Positions 11,401-26,400 of a stretch of 64,000 bases of DNA are shown piece by piece (the stretch's first letter is position 1; each line of letters opens with the position of its first letter). The DNA is from Lasioglossum baleicum (taxonomy: Eukaryota > Arthropoda > Insecta > Hymenoptera > Halictidae). The position numbers and the translations under genes are program-made. Below the pieces are notes generated by a model. It saw only the letters and a list, made by a program, of their open reading frames with translations. It was not told the origin of the DNA and did not search any database. The stretch covers positions 2,232,001 to 2,296,000 of the forward strand of contig NC_134942.1 of assembly GCF_051020765.1 (NCBI RefSeq), in the 5' to 3' direction.

Positions 11401-14400
11401 TTATTTAATAAATTCATTTCTTTCGGTATATCTTACAAAAAAGCATGCCTAACAATGTGGATAGACCCATTCTTGTTATTTTTATAAAGTAGGTAATATA
11501 CATATAAAATAAAATAACGTTTAGTGCTCCGTAAACCTAGTGTTAACACATTACTGACCAGTGATTATTGGATAATTTTGAAAAATCTATGGTATTATAC
11601 ATATGACTAAACACTTTTTAATGGAACCTTCAATAATAACAGCAATTTTCATTGTGAATTAACAAGCCACCCTCAATAACGTCATCTAACAGTTTCACAT
11701 TTAAGATTGCAATGTAAAAGAAAAATTCTATGCTTTCCTTTGGTACAGCACCACACACACACTTATTGAAAAAATTCTATTAATTGGCTTCCGGTAGGTA
11801 AAGTGTTAATAAAGACGATTTGCTATTTGAATACATATAGCAATCCACAATGAACTGTGGATGTGCAGAAATGTAGACCTACCAGTTTGCAGCATTTCGA
11901 AAAACGGTTGCTATCGGAATCGGGCGAGATGGCGAGCCGAATTCACATGAGTTTATTTTTGATTGCACTCAAGGACCGATTCGGCGGCGGTCGGCTATTC
12001 GCCGGTTAAGTAGAAACAAATGAAGCGAATTCGAAGAATTCGAACTAAGACGCGGTCTTGGGGGCTGCTCTAAATAGTTTTTCGAAATCAAACGGGACCG
12101 ACGATCGACCTTATCTCGTTTTCTTCTCCTCTGTCTCGCTCGATTTTAGCCAACCAATGGAAACAATGCGACTCGCGTCTCGATTATCCAACGCGATCCG
12201 TTAAATCCTCCTGTTTCCTCATGTCACCTACGTTTTTCCGAAAATCTACTAGACAATTGTAAAAACTAGTGCCAATTTTATTAATGAATTAAAGACTGGA
12301 ATTATATAAAAAGCTGTAAGTGCTGTTTTCTCAAAAGTTGTTTTTCCGCAAAAATGGATTTTCCGCAAGTTCCAACGCAAATGCAATGAAATAAGGCTGC
12401 AAGTTCTCTGACGATTAGTTGCAAGTTTTGTGTTGGTTCCAAGATTGGTTACAAGGCGATAGGTAAAATAATTGCAAGCATAGTTTCACTTTCATGTTTG
12501 AAGGAAAAGACATAGCAACAAACGGAAATGACAAATTTTAGGTAATTAGAATTAAAGAATTTTCAAAATAATTTTCGTTACACCAAGTCAATTCAGAACC
12601 TTTCTTTCAGTACTAGTTAAAAAATGAATATTTAGTATTCTATAATTTACGTTGACTTAATCCTTATCCACTCACGTGCAGTCTTTATGATGGCTTCATT
12701 TGTAAACTTTGTAATGATTTTACGACGTAATAATATAAAAGCAGGAATATAAAAATGCCAGTCCATTAGACACATCTAATAAGGTACAAATGTCGGAAAT
12801 GATAATTTAAAACTCTATAAATATATGAATAACTAACTATATATTTGAAATAACATCAAGGTATATAAAATGAATGAAGTGGTTCAAAATAAATCTTCGT
12901 TTTCGATCAGATGGGTTAGAGAAACGTGGAAATGGTAATCCTCGCACAGATTTAATAATTATTTCAGCTTCAATCACTCCATTCGACATCGAATTCGATT
13001 ACGTCAAAACGTGAAAAATAAATTCTACTCCTTGGTGTATACCTCGTTTTACATTAAACAATTCTCGATCGAAACACGCGCAATAACAACGCCTATAATT
13101 CGATAAAATATCGAAGTTCGTAGAGGCAACTGGTTGCATCTAAATATATGTATGTGTAAGTGCAGGATATAAATATCTCGACAACTGTAAATGTACCGTG
13201 CACCAGCATCGACGCCAATTTAATGATCCCGATCTCGTGTGATTAAACTGGCAAGTCAACATCTTTCACGTGTTTTGTCGGATAAACGAAGATAAAAAGC
13301 TGGGAAGCACCGTCGCGATGGAGCGATGGTGTTTTCTTAATTTTCTAATTATTTCTCGTTTCGTTGATAACTCGTACAAAAAAAAGAAGCGATTGGTGTA
13401 AACCTTGGCTTTTTAATCGCACAAATGCATGGGGCGAGGGGGCGAACAAAGAAAGGAAACGATTCGTCTTTGGAAGAAGAAATAGCACGTAGGTATTTAG
13501 AGATTACACGTAAACACGTTTCCTGATCACCGAGGCTGAGTACAAAATTCGTAACAATGTTTAATGGCACCGCGTCGTGCAGACTATAAAATAGTAATTG
13601 CTGTATTTTGTACATATAGTTGGAGCTTCCAGTAAACAACGCTGCTGATAAATTAGATCGCAGATGGCTTGTGAGAATCCAAACTCTTCTCAGCTCATTC
13701 ACGGAAGCTCGTATTAAACGATAATTATTCCTCTTATTAGACCTCTTAATAAATTAAATATAAGACGCAGATTTAATTATCCAGTTGCATTACATCCTTC
13801 ATCTCTTTGTGTTCCACGTACATAATTATTTATGCTGCGACGGTTTTACAGGTTTTGCACTTCAAATTCAGCCTTTTGCAAATCAATTTCAACCTTATGC
13901 AAATCAATTTCACGTTTTTCTAAATGAATTTCAACCTTTTGCAAATCAATTTCAATCTTTTGCAACTCAATTTCACCTTTTTCTAAATCAAATTCACCCT
14001 TCTGCAAATCAATTTAACCCATTTTTATCAAGATTTTTAATGTTTGAAATTATACCCACTCATTTTTGTCATAAATGCATAAAATGGATGAATGAACAAC
14101 AAATCTGTTAGAAGAATTTATAAATGTTGTTATAATTAAAGAAATACTTTCTCTCTTTTCTAGAAAATGATTTCCATATTTTCTTTAATAAGAGTATTTT
14201 CTAATTCTTCCAATGAATTTACCCTTTCAAATTACACCTACTCATTTTTGCCATAAATGCATGAAATCCGCTGTCTACTAATTACCTTGGATTGAGCTAT
14301 TTACATCAATTCATATTGGGACACGGAAGATTTCAGACGTCGAAGGTTTGGACAATGTAGGTCCTACTATAGCTCAATAAATTTGATTGAGAGACACAAG

Positions 14401-17400
14401 AATGTTTGAGAAATGTTCTATTTCGTATACGCACGGTAGCGGCGGCAGTAAAGAATGTTTCCCCGATTGCAACCAGACAAAATGCAGCTTGCGTTGGTTT
14501 TAATTAACGGCTCATACATTTGCATGATTAGACCCTGAAAGTTACGCGGTATCAGCATTCCGTGCACCGAAAACAACCACGACATTAATGGTGGAATCCT
14601 TCTACCTCTGTCTCTCTCGTTCTCTCTCGTTCTGCCATTCACCGACGCACGTAATTTTACCTGACATCGACCTTAAATATTTAAATATTCGTCTTCCACC
14701 TTCGTCTCCTCAGATTCATCTACGCAATTGGAACTTCATGCGGGCACTGTTTAACCCTTTGCACTCGGAGCTATTCTAATTCGAAAACCGTATTTTTCTT
14801 CCGACCTGAAATAGTTCTATTTTATATTTATATATTATTATATTTTATATGATTTTTTCTTTTAACAAAGTCTAACAAATATGAATGTTAGGCGTTTCCT
14901 TTTAAATGAAATAAAATTTGATTCGTGTTTTAATTAATATATCAGCATTAAAATAATCGTAGCTATGCAGAAAACATTTTTCTTTTCCCTTTTTCCCCAT
15001 TGTTGGGGATAAAAATGTTTTAATCACTCGTGCAATCGTAACGTTAGAATATTTTCACAGCAAAATTAGGTGCGGTGGTATTTGAAAAATTCAAATGCCT
15101 ATAAACGATACGTCTGTGTCAGCGTGTAATAAAAATAGAGCCACGTGTAGTAACCATATAATGCAACAGCATTATTGTTGTCACGATAAAAATAGCTCGT
15201 CAAGTATAGCTCGTTAAGCGTACACGCCTATGCTACCTTCACTGCTTGCACTTGGCTGTTTTTCTACGATGCTTCATATTTCTAATTAGTAGACAGCGGA
15301 TCTTTATGCAAAATACAAATTTTCTACCTGCATTGTAAGAAAGTGGGGCGAATTTAAAATTTATTGCCTTTCAAAATATGTTCAATAGGTTGAAACTTAC
15401 ATCTACTCATTTTTGCCATGAACGCGTAAAATCCATTTAATCATTAAATCAATTTTAGAATACATTTTTTAAATTGAAATCGAAGAAAATGTTATTTTTC
15501 TGATTAAAAAATAAATTGATATATAAATTAGTATTATAAAATTCATTTGTATTGTCGTACTTTGTTATGCGCGTCATAATGCATATGCAATAGGTAATCG
15601 TGTTTCTCCAACATACTAAAATTAGTTGACAATTAAAGATGGGATATCTTTGCGCAATTGAAATATCGCATTGTCACACTACCGTCATACTCGTAAAATA
15701 CATTATGCAAGTGCCACTACATTAGTTACAAAATTGCGGAGCTGGATGTTAAGTAATGTATCGAATATTTTCTGTAAAAAATTCAATCTTCGGTCGAAGA
15801 ATGATTGACTTATGAATCGAAGTTGTGTATCTTTAGAATAAGTATGTAGCTTTTTACGTTGCTGCGATGCGATTTTAATACGTTTGCTTGGAAATAATTC
15901 AAGAATATGTAGTCACTTCGAATATGCTTAGAGATTATGGTCAGCTTGGAAACGTTTAAAGTTTAAGGTCTGGGTACTCTTGGTACTAGATCCGCTGTTT
16001 ATGTACTTATGATTGACAAGTAGAAGTAAAACAAATTTTAAGAAACTTACCACCGATGTGGCATTCAACGCGTTAATAATGCTTCTTTAAAAACAAATGC
16101 GACGCTTCCATAAAACAGAGTGGAATTTAATCATTTAAAACAGTGTCGAAGTTAGTACACGAAAAGTAATTTATTTGTATGAGCTGTTTTTATTTAGCAT
16201 AAAAACACAGATGTATAAAACTACGTGACAGGTACGTTAACAATGTATTTTAGAAGTCAATCTAACCGCAGAGAACTTTCACAATTAGTTAGCAATAAAC
16301 TTAAGTGAAGAATATCGGTCCCAAATGAAGAATTTTCGATCGAAATTTTCGTAGACAACCGCATGATTTGTCACCAGGGGGGCCGTATATATTATATGTG
16401 TATCCGGGGGACACTTAGGGTGGTTAGAGAGAAAAGGGAATAGAGAAAGGGGGAGAGAGAGAGAGAGAGAGAGAGAGGTGCTGTAGGTGGAAATCATCAG
16501 CCGATTAGAGTGCAGATGTTCTCGTACGGAGATTATAAGCTGTTTCCACCCTCTGTAATGCTCCTACGGGATTCTTGGTCGGATGGGGCCGGCTCAGGGA
16601 GGAATGGGTATAACTCGATGGGGTGAGCTTGATTGAATTATCATGAGTGTTTGCGGAACGGCGGCCTGCAATTGAATTAGACTCGGGTCCTTTTTCTATC
16701 GACGCACGTAGACATCTATCAGTGTCTCGATAGGAGAGTCTTTGCTTTTAATGTTAATCAATGCCTTCGCCTCGTCTCACGAAACAACGGCATCTACCAT
16801 GGTTGTACATAATAGAGGAACTGTACCGAGTATGTACTGATGTGTTCTGAATAAAAACAAAAATTGGAGAAGAAACTGTGAAAAAATAAAATCGTTAACA
16901 TTTTCTATGTATTATTGCGGACGAAAAAGAACCATGTACCAATTACTGCTACCCATTACTGTGGATTAGAATTCGAGATGTACGAGCGTACGGAAACAAA
17001 CTATGTACCTATACGTATCTAGGCACACACACATTCATTTACAATTCTTATAATTTAATGTGATATTCATAAATCAGATTATAATTTATACTGGACAACA
17101 TGGGTCATTTGTCAACCGGAAGAACATGTTATCGATGATTAAGACAAAAAACATACGGAAAATATTTCCAAAGAAGAGGCAATATTAATCAAAGAAATAA
17201 TAAAAACACTCGCCCACGGGGACGAGTAAATACATGATTTATCAAAGTCTATCTTATAATTATCGGTCATTGAATTTCCACGTGACCGTATGCAAACTAT
17301 TACACGAAGTCGCAATTACATATACATATACAACTTATCCAAGTTGAGGGATATCAGTCCGAGCACCTATTAGCTTCCAGGTAATAGATATTATACAATA

Positions 17401-20400
17401 TTCAATTATATCGATAATATCTCGTTAAATATTAGATTTATGATATACATATACGAAGGTCAATACTTTTTTACGCAGAATTTTACGCAGAATTACGCAG
17501 AAAAAAGTCAGGTCGTTTGGTCCGATAATAAAAAGGTTATGCTATATGCGTAGAATCCGCAGTCTAGTAATTACAGTATACATTATATAAATTTAGAAAA
17601 TAATGTTCTGCGAGTTCAACATGAATTTTCGTTGTAACGTCTGACTCTTTGCATTGGAAATCTTGACGAACGCTCGAGTCGTGGAAAAAAAATTAATCGT
17701 GACGTATCGGAATCGATGACGATTGCTCATGCCAGTTATCGGCCAGTTAGTCAGTTTGACAACCTGATAACACAACGATGTTATCGAGCCTCCGATATTG
17801 GGAACACTTTTTTCCAACAGCGCGGCGCGGCGCGGCCCGCCTTTGATCTGTGAAAAGCACTGATTTCTTTTCGGTTTAGGTAATATGCGAAGGATGTCTT
17901 CGATAGCCGATAAGTATGTGTACCGAGCGATTACACATTATGAATTGAAGAATGCGGTATTTTTCGACGTTTCGGCTGTGTGAACGAAACACTTGATTCC
18001 ACCGTTCCCATTATCAATTATTCGATTCGGACATCCTCATATACCTCGAGGAAGTATGTATGTACTATGTATTATGAAACGTATTCCATTTACTTGCAAT
18101 TAAACATTTACCTCGCAACGAGTCGGTTTAATTATCGATCGACGAGGTCAGAATAGAATTTCTATATTTGTCAAGCATTTATGACAAAATAATGAGTAAG
18201 TGTCATTTAAAACAGCGGAAGATCTGAAAAACATTGTTATATTAATTTCAACCTATTGAACATATTAAGAAAGAAAATCAATTTCTATTTTACTCCAGTT
18301 TGTTAATTCAAGTAGCAAATTTATTCAGGTGTATTACTGTATGTTACAAATAACATTCACGATTGAAATCGTATTTGATTATGAATTATGAAATATATGC
18401 GCTTAACTTTCAGAATTGAAACATATTCTTATATTAATTTCAACCTATTGAACATATTAAGAAAGAAATTCAATTTCTATTTTACTCCAGTTTGTTAATT
18501 CAAGTAGCAAACCTATTCAGATGTGTTACTGAATGTTACAATTAACATTAACAATTGAAATCGTATTTGATTATGAATTATAAAATCTCAGATATAAACT
18601 CGATTGTTCGAGCAAATGGATTGATTAACAATATGACTAAGTATTTGAATTTTATTGATTATTACGTATTGATCAGACTTATGACGAATCGGTAATTGTG
18701 TGGAAGAAGGAAGAAGTGAAACGATAAGCTTTTGTTGGATAAGCAGTTGTGTATTTATTGATACACTTGATTCGGCAAATATGGATTTTTCGGACAAAGT
18801 AATGCTTCTGATACTTTCACGTTATTGATTTTTCGATATGATAATTTTCTATCGAGTTTATTGCACTTTTATCGCCACAACGTTACTTAATCGATAAACG
18901 CCGATCGTTGACATCATGCATATTTATAAGATGGAATTTCAAAAATAATTATTAAATAACATGATAGTGTATGAATATTGTTCTGAAGCAGACGATTGCT
19001 GAGAAGTTTAACTGTAAATAGATTCTCACCTGTATTAAGTTCTTGTTATCGATATTTTTAGTTTCATTGGCGTCTTTTTAACCGATTATTTTACATTCTC
19101 AACATTTCATTTTCTACAGAATATTTTTAAAACAGCTAGAGCAACTGTACCGATTACTGCGGTACCGTGCTTCGATTGTACTTCATTTTAATATCCTTCC
19201 TAATTTATCATGAAATAATATGTGTAAGCATTTTATGGAAGAATGATGTGTTCTGAATACAAAAAAAATTGGGAGCCGTTTTCATCAAATAAATTTCTTT
19301 GATCTTATTGAATATATGTATGTATGTATGTATGTAGAATGTTTGAGGTTTGAATTGCAAAATTTTTCAAAATTTCTTCTGCAATGTGCACGTTTAATAG
19401 TTACTTATTAGATAACGCGAGCACATACAAACAATGCAACCACCTGTTCGCCAATGTTTTATTATTTCCCAAGCTTCCTCTCACTTGACCACGCCATTTG
19501 CTTGCTTAACCTTATCACTGAGGATAAGTTCGTCATTGGAATCCGCTATCACCTTGCAGAAATTAGTTACAGTTAAGTTATAACTACAAACAACGTAATT
19601 TTTCAACAAAAGTTCGCATCAAAATTGTTATTTACTTATTACAAGACAGCGGATTTTATGCATTTACGACAAAAATGTGTAGGTGTAATTTAAAACAGCA
19701 AGATGTAACATTTCAAGAGTGTCAATTCTTACAAAACTTCCAAAGTTTTAATGCTTTCAAGGTTTTCAAGACAATGAAGACTTTGAAGACATCGAAGAGT
19801 TTCAAGAGTCCTAAGCTTCGAATTATGTTGCAACTGATACGAATTTTTTACCACGTTTTTATTAGCTCGCTTTCTTGTTTGTTTGTTTGTTTATCTGTTT
19901 GTCTGTTCGGTGGCAAATTTTGCAATTGATTTTAAACTAACTTCCTGATGAGCTAGGGACTTGAAATCGGTTACATGGCTCAGAACTGGATGACAATGCA
20001 TTATTCAAAAAAAAATTTTTTCAAAAGTCCATTTGTCGTTAACATTGAAACGAAGCGAGTCGAAGTGATTCGGATCCTATCCCGGACAAGCTAGTATTTT
20101 TCCGAGTCTCGATCATGCTCACCCCATGAAGCCAGAGAGAATTGAAACGGTTAGTTCTGAATGAAGAGGCATAGGGAAGCGAATTCGGGTGCTATGGGCT
20201 TGAATCGGGCTTAGGCTTAGAATGATCTACGTCTATGTCTACGGACAACATTATGAAATGGAAGGACAGTGGTCCGCGCTCGTTAAACCGAACTAATGAT
20301 GGGACCATATCGATTCCGTGTCGTAAACCCGAGCCTGGCGCCGGCGTTAGGGCCCCGGAAAGCTCGGTTTACAATCCGAGCGAAGAAGGTCGTCGGCGGC

Positions 20401-23400
20401 GAGGCGCGCAGCGACCGACGGGAGTCTCGTGGGGCCTTCTGGACATCGTTCTCTCAAAACCGACCAAATGGCCCCCCTCCTCGATAACCGTAAGCTGTAA
20501 AACCGTGTCGGAATACTGGTCGATGAGCCATCGCCAAGGTCTGCTTCTTGTCAGCGACGCTAATTTTGTAGGAGAATTAGGAAGCCGGGACCCTCTCTCT
20601 TACTCGAGGATATATTGCTGTGTAATAACACGGGACAAGATGCAATCGCGATCCCCGGAGACGCGAATATCATTCAGTGAAAGGTATAACGCGTGTACCT
20701 TCGCCAATTTGTTGACCAATCCGCCTCGCAAGCATCGTGCTTAATATCTTCTGTCGGGAATGTCTCCTGACCATTTTTCTCCCACGGTTTGTCCGCCGCT
20801 TTTCTCGTCGGAGAAGGAAACGGAAAACGGGATCATTGATCGGCAAAAATATTTAAATGACAAACACATTATCAACTTGTAGTATCTTTTTGTTCGAACG
20901 CGAAATGTATTTAGATATTGCATTCGATTGTTACGTCATTACAAAATCTATTTTAATTCTAAATCTATAAATCTATAATCTATAAATTAATTCTTCCACT
21001 TCTGTGATTTGCTGTTAATTGCTGTTGATCGAATTGATTTTCAAAAGGGCGAAATCGATTTGCAAAATGGTGAAATTGATTTTCAAGAAGGGTGAATTTA
21101 GAGTGCAAAACCTGTATTTTCCAAGTTCAGCATGAATTGTAAGGCCTGACTCTTTGATTGGAAATCTTCGAGAATGCATAAAGTCCAATTAAATAATTAA
21201 TATATCGTAAACACATCAAACGTATACCTTAGTAAGTGTTTTAATACTTACTCGATCGCAATACATCGAGAATCTATAAAACAGGGGGAAGGTCGAGCTA
21301 CATAAAATATTGCAATAAAAGTTACGGCGTAACGCACACTACGTATAATTGATTGAATTATAAAAAGTTAGCAAACAAGTTATATTCTCGAATATACGTA
21401 ATAATCGATTAAAAGGTTATACCTTACATCGAACCTCTTTAGTGGCGTATTTATAATGTGCATTATACATACACGTACACATGTATGTACCGCTACTTTT
21501 CTTAGATATGTTTCGCTGGGCTGAGTGCCGAATTATAGCCCAAACGAACTTTCAAATAGCCATAATTTTATTATTGCAAAAGTGTTTTAACCCTTCCGTG
21601 AAATTAAAACCACTTAAATATTTTCGTTTTATGCGTCGTATAATGCCTCGGAACTGTTGCCATTAAAATATCATAATCTACCCGAACGATAATCGTATAC
21701 TATTAAACACGACGACGGCGCGTTCAATAAATACTTGCGTTTTCTACTTATTCGGAAATATTGTAGATAGGAAATAATATTCCACCAAACTGTTTCTGCG
21801 CCAATGAGAATTCGTAATGGGACGAAGCAGCCATTAACTGTTGCGAGAAAACTTGCGGATACTTGAAGAATGGCAGATTCTATATGTTGAAATTGATAAG
21901 AATATTGCATGGTTGCTTAGTATGCAGCTATGACGTTGCACATTTGCAGAAATCTTCTGGCAATAACATTTTAAGCTAGTTCTTTCATCAACATATTTAC
22001 AGTTACAGAGCGCTATACCTGATTCATTCAAGTTCCCTTCAAGCAGAGTTACAGAATATACGAAATGCTTTTATTTTACAGATATTAAAAAGAGTACATT
22101 TGAATACTGGTACGTACAGCAATTTTTAGTGGTGACTCAGAGTCACCACTCGAATGCTAAGGGTTAAGAAACACGGAAGAAACATTTTACACGAGTTATA
22201 GGAAATATTCCAAGTTGGAAGAAATGCTTCATATTTTCGAGTTAAAATAGCTCCGAGAGTGCAAAGAATTAGATTAAAGGATTACAAATAGCATTGTTTG
22301 ATATGCCAATTCTGTGTCATTTAAAAAATTTCACGTGCAAAATAATTTATCTAAGAAGTATTCCATTCATTCAGTTACTGTGAAACATTTTACAAGAGCT
22401 GGTAATAAATAAAAGTAATGCACAGTGATCGAAAGAACTGGAGAAACGAGAAACTATCGATTTCTCGTTCTGCTGGTTAACAAGTCAGGTGCACCGCTAT
22501 ACATTGTTAAAGCCACGGCACATGGAAAACACGAGCGCGGGGATACATTGCGCTTGCTACAAGAACCGATTAGAATCGGTTCGAGCAAAAAGATTCGCGC
22601 AGGTCCACCCACGTAGCGCTTATAAATATTGAAAGGAAAATTTGTACCGCTGTTTCTGCGGCCTTTATTTCGTGCGGAGAAAGAGAGAAACGAACGAAAC
22701 AAGAGAAATAAATTTCTTAAAAAGTTACGAACCCTCGAGACGTAATTTATTCCCGTGTCGATCGCCTTGTTTGAAAATGTTTTACTCGATCGCAGCGAAT
22801 CGTTGCTCTGAATACTTTGAGTACGAATATTTCACGCGTGTTTTGCGTCTCCAGAAGAATTCAAGGATCACTGCAAAATTACAGAAAATCAATTAATCAA
22901 ACAGTGGGTGTAGAGCGTAGAAAATATTTGTACAATGGACCGATTTCAAACAAAACTTCGTGAGATTGTTGTTTATTAACCATTTTTCTGTTAACAATGA
23001 ATATGTATATTCTACATATTCTGAGAAGTCAAAACAAAATTAATTTCTTGATTAACCCCTTGCAGTATCATTTTCTCTACAGTCACAGTGATTAAAACGT
23101 CTTTATCCGCAAAACTGTCATTTTGTATGGCTACATTTATTTTAATGCTTAAATATTAATTACAAGCGAATATCAAATTTTATTTCATTTATAAAGAAAG
23201 GCGTGACACGTTAAAATATGACGATAATTGAAAGAAGAATGAAATTTTTATATGGCTCCTGTGTCTGGCAATCGATGCGCAACATTTTTTATTTTGCACA
23301 AAGATCCGCAGTCTATCGATTACTAAACATTTAGGTATTGTACGAGGTGTCGTACCAATTTCATATCCATAAAATTAAAAAAATTGTAGAAATACTCTAG

Positions 23401-26400
23401 TTGGGAAGAAACGTTTAATTTTTTTAGTTACAATAGTTCCGAATGCAAAAGGTTAAAATGATGCCAAACTTATGTTTGTGCTATTTGGTTTGACGAAACG
23501 ATCAAAATTTTGTCGAGAATCGAAAATGTAGTGTTTAAATAGTTTTTGGATCGACTGCATATCCGAAAACTCGATAGTTTCGTCGTAGTTATGCACGTGT
23601 AACACCACACGATCCCCATTTTCGGTTGCGATCGCCCCGGCCGCAGCCCCCCGGCGATATCAGCGCCGTTTTTCGAACAAATCGAAATACAAGCCGGCCG
23701 AATTCTCGCACAACCAACCGGTGGACAGTTTCGCCGTGTGATTCGCCTGTCAAAGTATAAATATGTCGTTCCGTTCGGCGCGACCTTTTCGCGATCGGTA
23801 CACAGAGGATGGAGACGAGCTGATTCGGGGAACCCGGGACGCAGTCTCACGAATTAGAACCTGCTCTTGGGCGACACCGGGGCGCCGGGTGGACGCAAAG
23901 GAATGCCAGCCGGACTGATAAAAGCCACGGACAACACCTACATAAATTTCGGACGGGGATATCTAAGGACGACCTTTCGTTCATTTAAGCATACATCCTA
24001 AATTTAGTGCTGGTCACGGTGCTGTATCGGCCTCTACGGATACGGGAGGCGCCTGCTTTGCGTGCAGCAGCTTGTCGATGCGCCGCGACGCCGAAACTGC
24101 GTCGCGTTGCATCGCGTCGCGACGGCTTTCCTTCGTTTAGTTACTTATTCGAGAACGGTGTTTTTATTCCGGAGAATCAGGGACCATCGCTGTTTTAACT
24201 ATACTTGGGAAGCATTTTGACACTACACCTACCGAGCCTTTAAAAAAACTGGTACATAGAGACGACAAGATCTATTTTATTTAGACTTTGTGCGGCTCCT
24301 ATTGTAATACGTGCTCTTCTTATGAACTCATTTTTATTATTTCAATAATATAAAACTAAAACACATCTGGAACCGGTTGGATGCGAAATATATTCAGAAA
24401 TCGTATTCGATTGTTGTGTCACGTCAAAATAAATACTTTTACCGGACACGCAAATCAGGTGACGAATAGCTTGGCGTTTAATGATTTAATCATGTTGTGG
24501 AACGTGAAATACTTCTGTAGTTTGTATTTAAGAGCTCGTTTAATCTTTGATAGAAACAAGAGAGAAATCAAAAATAGAAATTTAGAAAACAAGAATCTGA
24601 AATACGGAGTTTCCAATCTGTCACGTTCTACTTTGTATATTCCGTGAGAACATAAATCAGCAGTGTCCATAACAATAAGTGTGCCGATCCTTTTTATACG
24701 AAATGTTCCAAATTTATCCTGGCGGAACTAGGTTCGCTAAGTAATATCAATTCAAAACAACGTCCCTGCCAATCAGCACATTTCCTATTCCGGCAGACCT
24801 ATTTGAACAACTGGTTCCTGAATTATTTAAACAAGTTCTCGTCATCTGCATTCGTTTCTCGACCCTTTTGAGACAGTTCCCCCAGGGACCAAAAATAATA
24901 TAATTTATAAGAAGACTTATTCTCTTATTACATTAATATTACATTTATTACTTATTACATTTATTACATTTAAATCTTTATTACAGTGTCTCTCCGTGAC
25001 TGTGAAAAAGATCTCTACCGTAACTGTTACAATTTTATCCCTACCACTGGGGGAATCCCGCTTGGACCCAGTGACCCAGCCAGCGAGGTGTTGAATACCC
25101 GCGTGACTCACGACTCACACTAATGCAAGCGGAGAAAAAGATTGTAACTTTTCTAATATCCTTTTTGTTTATGAAACAAACTTCCTTCTCTTTATGCAAA
25201 ATAAAAAGTGTTTTGCATTGATTGTGGAAAGTAGAAATGACGTACAAATTGATTTCATCCCTAAACGACTTTGTTACATTAAAAGCAATATTCCAACATT
25301 CCCGAATTTTTTAAATCTTTCACTGTTTTATATTTCACCCAACCAATTTCTTCATAAATGCATAAAGATCCGCTGACTAATAATTACTCTTATAATAAAT
25401 GCAGGAGGATATGCGCTAAATAATAGTCACAGATTTAAGATTAGACTTAGAGTCTGTGTAACAGTTTCATATTGGAGACGCACCGGGCGACAAGAGCGTG
25501 TTTCGTTTCTCCTTCGAGAAAGTGCGATCCAACGCAGTATCTATTCCTCATACATCTACATATCATATACATACATACATATACATATGTATTAGTAAAG
25601 TGTGATAATAATACATGTTAGTTTTATTATTCCAAATCTCCTGACAATAAGCTATTACTGTTTCGGGCGTGAAAGAGGACAGCAATTGGAAAAGAAAGAG
25701 AGGCAGAGAGAGTCGAAGCGTTCGGAAAAGATGAAAGACTGGCGTGAGCCTTTATTTATGGGGGAGCCATATGAATTCTGTAAATGTGAAGTCCGAAATT
25801 TTAATTGCTTGTTGCACAAATAATTATGATCGTAATTATATCGTGTTTGGTGTTATTTCAATGAGAAAAACGGTCCAAAGCTAAACGTCTCATTGACGAA
25901 AAGCTGAGCTCGCACGAATCCTTTAACGTCTGTCGAACGCATCCAACCTCAACTCCTTTTTCAACAAAACTCCTTCTATAACTGTGACTCTGCAGACCCG
26001 AAGAAAATAGATTACTTAGGATTTAGGGTATACCAGTGGTCGGCAAACCCATTAGTCAAAAGAGCCAAATATCAGCAGTACAACGATTTAGATTTCCTTT
26101 GAGAGCCAAATTCGAAAATTTGAAATAACTTATAAACTGAAATAAACTTGTTTGTTATTCTAAATGACATTTGTCCACACTGTTTTGCTGTAAGCGCATA
26201 AAATCCACAGTCTGGTAATGAATGAGTTTTCATGAGGTACGATTTAGATGACTATTTATTATAGTGGAAAGCAACTTCTCTGCAATAATGTTTAAACGCC
26301 GCGCGGATTTGAAGAAAAGCCGAAAGTTGGCGAGCGTGTCGTTGTCCACGGTGCTCGGAAACGACAGTCGCACTTATAAATGATATCCGACGAACGCATT

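Noticed and set aside
13349..13702. 117-codon - strand frame
   Set aside because: AT-rich, no domain, no exon signals; likely chance.
20235..20744. 169-codon + strand frame
   Set aside because: No domain, overlaps other frames, lies in a compositional island within an intron.
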